From Ruminococcus sp. UBA1828 (GTDB lineage: Bacteria; Bacillota; Clostridia; Oscillospirales; Ruminococcaceae): 7,425 nt of DNA. Where the stretch lies: positions 1,071 to 8,495 of the forward strand of contig DDJI01000071.1 in assembly GCA_002338885.1 (NCBI GenBank), read 5' to 3'. A program made the position numbers and the translations under genes. The notes under the pieces were generated by a model, which saw only the letters and a list, made by a program, of their open reading frames with translations, did no database searches and was not told the origin of the DNA. This document shows, piece after piece, positions 1-5,921 of this stretch (within the stretch, counting starts at the first letter, position 1; each line of letters opens with the position of its first letter).

Positions 1-1950
1 GTTGTCATAACCGCGGGACCGGTGTCTGACTATGTGCCGCTTATGACAAACGACGGACAGCTCGTCACGCAGTATACCATGACTGTACTTGAAAGCCTGG
101 GACTTCTCAAAATAGACTTTTTGGGTCTTAGGAACCTGACGGTAATACGCGATGCCGTGAGAAGCATACATCGCACCGAGCCGGATTTCGACATAGAAAA
201 GATACCGCTTGACGATCCGTCTGTGTTTAAAATGCTTGCGGACGGCGACACGGTGGGCGTGTTCCAATTTGAATCTGCCGGCATGACAAATACTATTGTG
301 AAGCTTGTGCCGGAGAACATAGAAGACCTGATAGCGGTAATATCTCTTTACCGCCCCGGGCCTATGGACTCTATCCCGACATATATAAAAAACCGCCACA
401 ATAAAAGCGGAATAGTCTATAAGATACCTCAGCTGAAGCCTATACTTGAGGTCACATACGGATGCATAGTTTATCAGGAGCAGGTCATGCAGATATTCAG
501 AAGCCTTGCGGGATATTCCTATGGCAGAGCCGATATTGTGAGAAGGGCTATGGCAAAAAAGAAACATTCCGTGCTTGAAAACGAGCGGAAGGCGTTTGTT
601 TACGGCGAGAAAAATCCCGACGGAAGCGTAAACTGCCCCGGATGCGTTGCAAACGGCATATCCGAAAAGGCTGCAAACGAGCTGTTTGACGACATGACAA
701 GCTTTGCATCCTATGCCTTCAACAAATCCCACGCCGCCGCATACGCCACCCTGTCATACGAGACGGCGTACTTAAAGCGTCATTACTTTAAGGAGTACAT
801 GTCCGCGCTCATTACAAGCGTCTTGGACAACAGCACAAAGGTGACAGAATACACCGCCGAGTGCGAGTCAAAGGGCGTAAAGGTTCTCGGCCCCGACATA
901 AACCTGAGCATGGAGGGATTTGTTTCGGAAGAGGACGGCATACGCTTTGGACTACTTGCAATAAAGAGCCTCGGACGCGGAGCTATCCGTGAGATAATAT
1001 CGGAGCGGGAGAAAAACGGCAGATTTTTGTCGCTGTATGATTTCATCTCGAGAATGTACGGCAAGGAGCTGACAACACGGGCTATAGAGTGCCTTATAAT
1101 GAGCGGGGCGTTTGACAGCCTTGAAAACAACCGCCGCAAGATGCTTTCCGGATACGACCTTATGTTAAACGCTGTTGCCGAAAAAAACAGGGAAAGCATC
1201 GAAGGACAGCTTGATTTGTTCGGCGGCACCGGCGATGCGGGCGGTGGAGCAAGCGAGCTTCAAATGACCCTTCCCGACGTCGAGGAGTACCCCATGCAAA
1301 AGCTTTTGGAAATGGAAAAGGAAACGCTCGGAGTGTATATTTCGGGCCACCCCTTGGCAAAGTATTCTCAGTGGCTTGCGGCATGTGAAATCACATCCGT
1401 TAAAAGCATATCGGATGAATTTGACGGCAAACAGGATCGCGACTTAAAAAACGATTCCAAGCAAGTAAGCATAATAGCGCTCCTGAGGACAAAAAAGCCC
1501 CTTGTAACTAAAAAAGGTCAGCAGATGTGCTTTGCAGGAGTGGAGGACGCCACCGGCGATATTGAGGTGATAGTGTTCCCGAACCTTTATGACAAAACGC
1601 GCGAGCTAATGTATGAAAACTCCGCTCTTTATATCAAAGGAAAGATTTCCGCCAGAGAGGATGAGCCGCCTAAAATATTGGCCGATGAGATTATTCCCGC
1701 CGACAGCTATATAGAGGCTGTAAGCGCTCACCCGATATGCGTGAGGATTGCCTCAACGGACAGACACGCGGTTGAAAGCCTGCGGGATATATCTGCAAGA
1801 TACCCGGGCGGGGGAAAACTGCTTGTGTACCTTTCCGACCTAAAAAAGCTGACAGCTCTGAAGGGCGCGTCAAACGTTGATATATCCGATAAGCTGCTTT
1901 CGGAGCTGTATAAGGCATGCGGCGAGGACAACGTCAGATTTCGCCGCTGA
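1..1950 (+). CDS. dnaE: DNA polymerase III alpha subunit DnaE, C-terminal part (5' end outside window)
   Basis: This is the catalytic subunit of the replicative polymerase, which extends primers with dNTPs at the fork. The frame is open back to base 1, so the GTG at 22 is an internal codon, not the start. About 649 residues are visible; family members are usually around 1,150, so the PHP domain and the palm segment with the first two catalytic aspartates lie upstream. The third palm aspartate sits in KIDFLGLRNL (Asp codon at 115-117). Further family hallmarks follow: VGVFQFES, ISLYRPGPMDSIP and YQEQVMQI (all before about 510), then FNKSHAAAYA near 718-747. Next come a helix-hairpin-helix region (about 949-1056), a QLDLF clamp-binding motif (1207-1221), ISGHPL (near 1339) and an OB-fold (about 1462-1698). 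A C-terminal domain contains VYLSD. The gene ends at TGA 1948-1950, facing the convergent SPFH gene across a terminator. The family assignment is near certain. Confidence 0.97.
   Translation, partial: VVITAGPVSDYVPLMTNDGQLVTQYTMTVLESLGLLKIDFLGLRNLTVIRDAVRSIHRTEPDFDIEKIPLDDPSVFKMLADGDTVGVFQFESAGMTNTIVKLVPENIEDLIAVISLYRPGPMDSIPTYIKNRHNKSGIVYKIPQLKPILEVTYGCIVYQEQVMQIFRSLAGYSYGRADIVRRAMAKKKHSVLENERKAFVYGEKNPDGSVNCPGCVANGISEKAANELFDDMTSFASYAFNKSHAAAYATLSYETAYLKRHYFKEYMSALITSVLDNSTKVTEYTAECESKGVKVLGPDINLSMEGFVSEEDGIRFGLLAIKSLGRGAIREIISEREKNGRFLSLYDFISRMYGKELTTRAIECLIMSGAFDSLENNRRKMLSGYDLMLNAVAEKNRESIEGQLDLFGGTGDAGGGASELQMTLPDVEEYPMQKLLEMEKETLGVYISGHPLAKYSQWLAACEITSVKSISDEFDGKQDRDLKNDSKQVSIIALLRTKKPLVTKKGQQMCFAGVEDATGDIEVIVFPNLYDKTRELMYENSALYIKGKISAREDEPPKILADEIIPADSYIEAVSAHPICVRIASTDRHAVESLRDISARYPGGGKLLVYLSDLKKLTALKGASNVDISDKLLSELYKACGEDNVRFRR
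1207..1221 (+). other. Internal beta-clamp-binding motif QLDLF in DnaE
   Basis: The codons at 1207-1221 encode Gln-Leu-Asp-Leu-Phe, followed by Gly-Gly. This matches the bacterial sliding-clamp-binding consensus (QxxLF type). It lies between the helix-hairpin-helix region and the OB-fold, where DnaE proteins carry their internal clamp motif. It is followed by a Gly-rich, low-complexity linker, as expected for an exposed peptide that docks on the clamp. The motif is read directly; binding is inferred from the family. Confidence 0.75.
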
Positions 1951-1986
1951 TGCGTGTAAGACGCAACTGATATATCGACATAAGAA

Positions 1987-2016
1987 AAACCTCCCACGCA
2001 TCACGCGGGGAGGTTT
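1987..2016 (-). terminator. Intrinsic terminator between convergent dnaE and SPFH genes
   Basis: AAACCTCCC (1987-1995) pairs with GGGAGGTTT (2008-2016). CGC (97-99 of the 1900s) then pairs with GCG (2005-2007) across a single bulged A at 1996, closing a 5-base loop. On the minus strand the stem is followed by TTTTTCTTA, a good U-tract, and lies 17 bases after the SPFH stop codon, so it most likely ends the nfeD-SPFH transcript. On the plus strand it is followed only by TTTGGTTATT and may also stop dnaE transcripts less efficiently. Confidence 0.85.
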
Positions 2017-2033
2017 GGTTATTGCCGCAAAAC

Positions 2034-2993
2034 TTACTTGGCGTCGTTTTCAGCTATGGCCTTTATGCTTGAAACAAGACCTGCTATACCCTGTATCTCA
2101 GAGGGGATAATTATCTTGGTCGCCTTGCCGTCCGCAGCCTTTTCAAACGCTTCAAGGCTCTTTAGAGCAATTACCCGCTCGTTCGGATTTGCCTCGTTAA
2201 GCTTTACAAGGCTCTGCGCAAGCGCTGTCTGAACAACTTCGATAGCCTTAGCTTCACCCTCCGCCTCAAGCATCTTCTGCTCCTTGACGGCTGACGCTTT
2301 GAGTATCATAGCCTGCTTTTCGGCTTCAGCCTTGAGTATTTCAGCCTGCTTTTCGGCTTCGGCTCTTAAAATCTTTGATTCCTTTTCACCTTCGGCAACA
2401 AGTATCTGAGACTTCTTTTCACCCTCTGCCTGAAGTATCTTTTCACGGCGCTCACGTTCAGCCTTCATCTGCTTTTCCATGGCATCCTGTATTTCGCGGG
2501 GAGGAATGATGTTTTTAAGCTCGACTCTGTTTACTTTTATGCCCCAGCGGTCGGTCGCCTCATCAAGAACCACCGTTATCTTGGTGTTGATGGTGTCACG
2601 CGAGGTGAGCGTAGCATCAAGCTCAATTTCACCGATGATGTTTCTTAAAGTCGTCGCGGTGAGGTTTTCGATTGCGGATATGGGTCGATCCACACCGTAT
2701 GTGTACAGCTTTGCGTTTGTTATCTGGAAGAACACAACCGTGTCAATCTGCATTGTTACGTTGTCCTTTGTGATAACAGGCTGTGGTTTAAAATCTGCAA
2801 CCTGCTCCTTGATCGAAATCTTTTTGACCACCTTGTCTATTATCGGGAAAATCATGTGCGGACCGGTGTGAAGCTCGCGGTTAAACGCACCGAGCCTTTC
2901 GACTACATATACCTGAGCCTGCGGAACGATTTTGAAGTTTCCTATAATGAGAAGCAAGATGAGAACTATAATTACTATTAGAATGAAAATCAT
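2034..2993 (-). CDS. SPFH/band-7 domain membrane protein (stomatin/QmcA-paraslipin type)
   Basis: The product has 319 residues. Residues about 1-18 are one very hydrophobic N-terminal segment (MIFILIVIIVLILLLIIG), which serves as membrane anchor. The SPFH/band-7 domain follows, with family-typical stretches VPQAQVYVVERLG (24-36), GPHMIFPIID (44-53), VITKDNVTMQID (73-84) and the NIIGEIELDATLTSRD region (about 118-133). Then come VNRVELKNI and PPREIQDAMEKQM (about 154-176). A charged Glu/Ala/Lys coiled coil with six 11-residue repeats spans 186-251, ahead of a short hydrophobic C-terminal region. Such proteins oligomerise on the membrane and organise microdomains or regulate membrane proteases; the specific partner is not visible here. 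The start ATG (2991-2993) has AGGGGGA 8 bases upstream. It lies 19 bases after the NfeD-like gene, its classic operon partner, and ends 17 bases before the terminator. The long flotillin-A type is less likely because the sequence fits the stomatin/QmcA side. Confidence 0.93.
   Translation of the reverse strand: MIFILIVIIVLILLLIIGNFKIVPQAQVYVVERLGAFNRELHTGPHMIFPIIDKVVKKISIKEQVADFKPQPVITKDNVTMQIDTVVFFQITNAKLYTYGVDRPISAIENLTATTLRNIIGEIELDATLTSRDTINTKITVVLDEATDRWGIKVNRVELKNIIPPREIQDAMEKQMKAERERREKILQAEGEKKSQILVAEGEKESKILRAEAEKQAEILKAEAEKQAMILKASAVKEQKMLEAEGEAKAIEVVQTALAQSLVKLNEANPNERVIALKSLEAFEKAADGKATKIIIPSEIQGIAGLVSSIKAIAENDAK
2241..2438 (-). repeat. Six tandem 11-residue (33-bp) repeats encoding the SPFH coiled coil
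   Basis: Residues 186-251 of the SPFH protein split cleanly into six 11-mers without gaps: ILQAEGEKKSQ, ILVAEGEKESK, ILRAEAEKQAE, ILKAEAEKQAM, ILKASAVKEQK and MLEAEGEAKAI. Each starts with Ile/Met-Leu and has an A-E-G/A-E core in the first four. An 11-residue period fits a right-handed or straight hendecad coiled coil. At DNA level the central copies are still nearly identical: the 18-base string starting at 2310 recurs at 2343, exactly 33 bases on. This suggests growth by unit duplication. Confidence 0.85.
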
Positions 2994-3012
2994 AAATTTT
3001 TCCCCCTGAAAA

Positions 3013-3447
3013 TCAGTTTATTTTTGATACAATGAGCTTTGCACTGTCTATTGCCATTATTTTAACCGTCTGACCCTTTTCTATAACACTTCCGTCTTGG
3101 CTCAAAGCCTTCCACGAAACGCCGCTGACCATCACCCTGCCTTCAGACAGCTCGTTATGTATTGTCTCGGTTACAATTGCATCCGTGCCGATGATCATGT
3201 CGATGTTTGTCCTCTCGGGCTGCTTTTTAACTTTTTTCACAAACGGCCTTGTGAGGATGAGCAAAAGCACTGACATAGCAACAAACGCACAGATTTGCAC
3301 CCATTCCGGAGCGTCAAAGCACGCAAGCACTATCGGTATAACCGATGCACAGGAAAACCATATTGACACCATCTGCGAAGTCGCAAGCTCAACTACCAGT
3401 GTCGCCACCAAAACAATGCTCCAAAAAACAATCATAGCATAATCCAT
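3013..3447 (-). CDS. NfeD-like integral membrane protein with C-terminal OB-fold
   Basis: The product has 144 residues, the short (NfeD1b/YbbJ-like) form that lacks the ClpP-like protease domain. There are three likely membrane segments: about 4-24, 27-45 and 50-67. A basic stretch (KKVKKQPER, 71-79) marks the cytoplasmic exit. The C-terminal OB-fold (about 84-144) shows the family pattern IGTDAIVTE, then GRVMVSGVSWKALS, then the IEKGQTVKIMAID segment and a final LIVSKIN. Members are encoded next to SPFH proteins and are thought to bind them through this fold; that is exactly the order here, with 19 bases between genes. ATG 3445-3447 is chosen; an alternative Met lies at codon 5. The nearest SD-like site, GGTGAG (3464-3459), has an 11-base spacer and lies inside a predicted hairpin, so translation may be controlled. 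The promoter is at 3595-3623. Confidence 0.9.
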   Translation of the reverse strand: MDYAMIVFWSIVLVATLVVELATSQMVSIWFSCASVIPIVLACFDAPEWVQICAFVAMSVLLLILTRPFVKKVKKQPERTNIDMIIGTDAIVTETIHNELSEGRVMVSGVSWKALSQDGSVIEKGQTVKIMAIDSAKLIVSKIN

Positions 3448-3458
3448 TTTTACAACAA

Positions 3459-3525
3459 CTCACCCGAAACTCGGATGAGACTTTCTCCTTTCGTTAAGAG
3501 TACCGCTTGCACGGCTGCAACGGCA
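3459..3525 (-). promoter_or_regulatory. Hairpin-rich 5' leader of the nfeD-SPFH transcript
   Basis: The predicted leader RNA (minus strand) has three consecutive hairpins with almost no gap. Hairpin 1 (3525-3501) has 10 pairs, one G-U and one bulged G, with loop GCCG. Hairpin 2 (3500-3485) pairs CUCUU with AAGGAG around an AACGAA loop and so covers an AAAGGAG Shine-Dalgarno-like string. Hairpin 3 (3479-3459) is a 9-pair stem, CTCATCCGA/TCGGGTGAG, with one G-U and loop GTT; it hides the GGTGAG nearest the nfeD start. The G-U pair in hairpin 3 is good only on the minus strand (C-A on the plus strand), which supports action as RNA of the nfeD transcript. I do not recognise a known riboswitch. 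Function is inferred. Confidence 0.45.
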
Positions 3526-3570
3526 GGCACTGATCGCCTTGGCCGCCGTCATGACCTTGGCCGCCGTCAT
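3460..3570 (-). CDS. Possible 36-codon leader ORF upstream of nfeD-like gene
   Basis: The frame runs from ATG (3570-3568) to TGA (3462-3460). It begins with MTAAKVMTAAKA, encoded by the 18-bp tandem duplication, then a Cys/Arg/Ser-rich stretch (ISACRCSRASG), and ends with HPSFG. The stop lies within the SD-proximal hairpin, which would allow coupling between leader translation and nfeD translation. Against it: no convincing Shine-Dalgarno site precedes the first ATG, and the region has RNA hairpins that explain it without coding. I recognise no family. A GTG at 3585-3583 is an in-frame alternative start near the predicted transcription start. This is a low-confidence call. Confidence 0.2.
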   Translation of the reverse strand: MTAAKVMTAAKAISACRCSRASGTLNERRKSHPSFG

Positions 3571-3572
3571 GA
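3537..3572. repeat. Perfect 18-bp tandem duplication
   Basis: CCTTGGCCGCCGTCATGA occurs at 3537-3554 and again, without a gap or mismatch, at 3555-3572. The unit is GC-rich in an otherwise AT-rich spacer. Because 18 is a multiple of three, the duplication keeps frame in the possible leader ORF, adding one MTAAKV/A unit. Across the junction CATGAC and GTCATG form a 6-bp inverted repeat. Confidence 0.95.
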
Positions 3573-3593
3573 GTGGATTAAACACTATATCTA

Positions 3594-3605
3594 TATGATA
3601 TCATA
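3594..3605. promoter_or_regulatory. 12-bp perfect palindrome on the minus-strand -10 (possible operator)
   Basis: TATGATATCATA is identical to its reverse complement over 12 bases. It covers the whole predicted -10 hexamer of the nfeD promoter, where a dimeric repressor would block transcription. AT-rich DNA makes such palindromes easier to get by chance, so this is only a candidate operator. Confidence 0.35.
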
Positions 3606-3623
3606 CTTAGATAATATATTCAA
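3595..3623 (-). promoter_or_regulatory. Sigma-A-type promoter for nfeD-SPFH operon
   Basis: On the minus strand, TTGAAT (3623-3618) and TATCAT (3600-3595) are separated by 17 bases. They match the consensus hexamers at 4 of 6 and 5 of 6 positions. Transcription would start near 3588 and give a leader of about 140 bases containing the tandem repeat and the three hairpins. Confidence 0.6.
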
Positions 3624-3688
3624 CAGATTCGGAATATATTTTTAGTCGAAATTACATGGTTTTTATATGAGAACAGCGTGATTGCGCC

Positions 3689-3717
3689 TTGAAAACGGGC
3701 TTAATTTGTGATATAAT
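3689..3717 (+). promoter_or_regulatory. Strong sigma-A-type promoter for recJ-rel
   Basis: TTGAAA (3689-3694) and a perfect TATAAT (3712-3717) are 17 bases apart, with an extended -10 TG at 3709-3710. Transcription would start near 3724, leaving a leader of about 100 bases before recJ. The match is close to ideal, and the promoter lies back to back with the nfeD promoter (65 bases between the two -35 elements). Confidence 0.82.
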
Positions 3718-3747
3718 ATAAAAATATTTGTAATGCATGTTCTCTTA

Positions 3748-3806
3748 CGGCTGAGTTTTCAGTTTCGCAGTCTGTTCAGCCGGAAATATAAATTTATCCT
3801 GCGAAA
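3748..3806 (+). promoter_or_regulatory. Candidate pseudoknot in the recJ leader
   Basis: CGGCTGA (3748-3754) is perfectly complementary to TCAGCCG (3776-3782), 7 pairs. TTTCGCAG (3763-3770), in the loop of that stem, is perfectly complementary to CTGCGAAA (3799-3806), 8 pairs. The two stems interleave, so they form an H-type pseudoknot (connecting loops of 8, 5 and 16 bases) or two competing states. A further small alternative is CTGA (3751-3754) with TCAG (3759-3762). The element ends 11 bases before the GGAG ribosome site (3818-3821) of recJ. No known riboswitch class is recognised. Confidence 0.4.
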
Positions 3807-3827
3807 ATGTTTTAAACGGAGCTAATT

Positions 3828-5879
3828 ATGAAGAAATGGACAGTTTTATCCTCAGACCCTGACAGCGTAAAAGAGATACTCAACAAAACAGACCTTCTGC
3901 CGCTGACTGCAAACGTCATGTCCGCGAGGGGATATAACGATTTGAAAAGCTTGTCGGAGTTTTTTGACCCGACGGATTTGTCTGATCCGTATGAGCTTGC
4001 CGATATGGAGCAGGCTGTAGAGACTATAAACGATGCCATAGACGCCGGCGAAAAGATATGCGTGTACGGCGACTATGATTGTGACGGGGTTACCGCTTCC
4101 GCCATACTTTATGATTATCTTTTGAATATGGGCGCAGATGTCACGTATTATATACCGGAGCGCTCGGAGGGATACGGCTTGAGCGTTGCCGCTGTCGATA
4201 AACTGAAAGCAGCCGGCGTTTCGCTGATAATAACCGTCGATAACGGAATTTCCGCGATTGATGAAGCTGAGCATATAAACGAGCTTGGAATGAAGCTCGT
4301 CGTCACGGATCATCACCAGCCGTCAGATAAGCTCCCGAACGCCTGCGCGGTTGTTGACCCGCATAGGCATGATGACAGGTCGAAGTTTAAGGACCTTGCC
4401 GGAGTGGGCGTGGCACTTAAGCTGCTTGCGGCTTTGGACGACGGCAATTTTGACATGGTTTCAGAGCAGTACGGCGACATGACGGCTATAGGCACGGTCG
4501 CAGACATTGTGCCGCTTCTCGGAGAAAACAGAACCATAGTTTCAAGAGGCATAGGGCTTTTGAGGAACACGGAAAATATCGGGCTTTTGGGACTTGTCGA
4601 AGAATGCGGAGCAAACCTCGACAATATCAATTCGACCACGATTGCATTTAATATCGCGCCGAGAATAAATGCCGCGGGAAGATTCGGCTCGCCATCGACA
4701 GCATTTAAAATGCTCACGTCGGAGGACGAAAGCGCACGCGAGTTTGCCGCGGAGCTTTCAAGCCTTAACAACATGCGCCGGAATGCTGAGACAGATATAG
4801 AGCTTGAAATAGAGAAAATGATTGCCGATAACCCGCAAATTGCGTATCAAAGAGTGATAGTTGTGAGCGGAGACGGCTGGCACCATGGGGTTATAGGCAT
4901 AGTCGCCGCAAGACTTATGGAGCAGTATGAAAAGCCTGTAATTGTAATATCCTCCGACAGCGATACAACTTCAAGAGGCTCTGCAAGGAGCATAAAGGGC
5001 TTTAACATTTTCAAGTGCTTTGAATACTGCAAGGGCTTGCTTGAAAAGTACGGCGGACATGAGTGCGCAGGCGGATTTACCGTGCCGACTGAAAACATAC
5101 CGGCGTTGAACGAGAGGATTGAAGAGTATGCAAGGCTGTACCATCCTAAGATGCCGAGATATACTCTCACCGCTGACCGGCTTATAGGGGAAAATGAGCT
5201 GAGCTTTGATGCTGTAAGCGACCTCAGACGCCTTGAACCGTACGGTGCAGGCAATCCCGAGCCGCTGTTTGCTTTTTCCGGCGCAAAGATAGCCGCAGTT
5301 GTTCCGCTGAAGAACGGCGAGCATACAAGACTTGATATAGACTATAAGGGCGCGACGCGGATTAAAGCGCTCATGTTCAGGACTAAAACCGATACGCTCG
5401 ACTTTGTTCAGGGCGATACGGTTGACATAATGGGTCATCTGAATGTCAACAGCTATAAGGGCGTAAAGAGCTTGTCTTTGATTGTAAGCGATATCCGCTT
5501 GCATGGAATAAGGCAGGAGCAGTACTTTGCGGCGTGCGATGCATATGAAGCGTACAAAAGAGGAGAAAATGTTCCCGCAGAAACATTAAAGAAGGGGCTT
5601 CCGACGAGAGACGAGCTTGCACTGGTGTATAAGCTTTTGAAGCATTTAAGACCCGGAACAAACGTCGAGACGCTTTACGCAAGGCTTGTTTCAAAGGGAA
5701 TAAACGCGTTCAAGCTGAATATAGCTCTTGATGCGTTTGCCGATGCAAAGCTCGCCGTCGTAACAGGCGCTAAGAGGTCGGCGTCTCTTTTGAGCGTTGA
5801 GTCAAAAGTCGATATTTCCGCCGCAGATGCAATAGTAAAGCTGAGCGCGGCGGTACATAACAGCGAAAAACAGATATAA
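3828..5879 (+). CDS. recJ: Single-stranded-DNA-specific exonuclease RecJ
   Basis: RecJ is a metal-dependent 5'-3' exonuclease on single-stranded DNA, used in recombination, mismatch and base-excision repair and restart of stalled forks. The product has 683 residues. DHH-phosphoesterase motifs are intact: YGDYDCDGV (80-88; Asp82, 84, 86), VDNG (137-140; Asp138), DHH (161-163), VDPH (176-179) and GTVADIVP (222-229; Asp226). PRINAAGR (278-285) follows. The DHHA1 domain has GDGWHHGVIGIVAAR (348-362), GSARSI and GGHECAGGF (409-417). An OB-fold covers about 445-558. Residues about 560-683 form an extra C-terminal region, as in Firmicute RecJ proteins that exceed the roughly 570-residue E. coli form. 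Start ATG 3828 has GGAG with a 6-base spacer. The promoter is at 3689-3717. The rel gene starts 42 bases downstream with no terminator between, so the two are probably cotranscribed. Confidence 0.97.
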   Translation: MKKWTVLSSDPDSVKEILNKTDLLPLTANVMSARGYNDLKSLSEFFDPTDLSDPYELADMEQAVETINDAIDAGEKICVYGDYDCDGVTASAILYDYLLNMGADVTYYIPERSEGYGLSVAAVDKLKAAGVSLIITVDNGISAIDEAEHINELGMKLVVTDHHQPSDKLPNACAVVDPHRHDDRSKFKDLAGVGVALKLLAALDDGNFDMVSEQYGDMTAIGTVADIVPLLGENRTIVSRGIGLLRNTENIGLLGLVEECGANLDNINSTTIAFNIAPRINAAGRFGSPSTAFKMLTSEDESAREFAAELSSLNNMRRNAETDIELEIEKMIADNPQIAYQRVIVVSGDGWHHGVIGIVAARLMEQYEKPVIVISSDSDTTSRGSARSIKGFNIFKCFEYCKGLLEKYGGHECAGGFTVPTENIPALNERIEEYARLYHPKMPRYTLTADRLIGENELSFDAVSDLRRLEPYGAGNPEPLFAFSGAKIAAVVPLKNGEHTRLDIDYKGATRIKALMFRTKTDTLDFVQGDTVDIMGHLNVNSYKGVKSLSLIVSDIRLHGIRQEQYFAACDAYEAYKRGENVPAETLKKGLPTRDELALVYKLLKHLRPGTNVETLYARLVSKGINAFKLNIALDAFADAKLAVVTGAKRSASLLSVESKVDISAADAIVKLSAAVHNSEKQI

Positions 5880-5921
5880 TGATATAAGAACTTAACATGA
5901 AACGGAAGTGTGTGTACTTTA

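Noticed and set aside
783..1229. Minus-strand open frame of 148 codons inside dnaE
   Set aside because: It lies wholly antisense to an intact conserved gene, is Ser/Arg-rich without family features, and has no ribosome site or promoter that I can support.
22..1950. GTG at 22 as the start of a 642-residue dnaE gene
   Set aside because: The frame is open to base 1 and the residues before it (VVITAGP) match the DnaE family, so this is a gene cut by the window edge.
1951..1965. Small hairpin TGCGT-GTAAG-ACGCA right after the dnaE stop
   Set aside because: It has only five pairs and no following T-tract; the strong hairpin at 1987-2016 is the better terminator.
2479..2871. Plus-strand 130-codon frame opposite the SPFH gene
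   Set aside because: It is antisense to a clear SPFH coding region. The hydrophobic character comes from the complementary codons.
3537..3572. Tandem 18-mers as the start of a CRISPR array
   Set aside because: The two copies abut with no spacers, the unit is too short, and there are no cas genes.
4313..5504. Long minus-strand open frames inside recJ
   Set aside because: These are antisense shadows of a gene whose motifs are all intact; the translations show no recognisable domain.
5880..5921. Terminator or separate promoter between recJ and rel
   Set aside because: No stem with a T-tract and no convincing -35/-10 pair is visible in the 42 bases, so cotranscription is the simpler reading.
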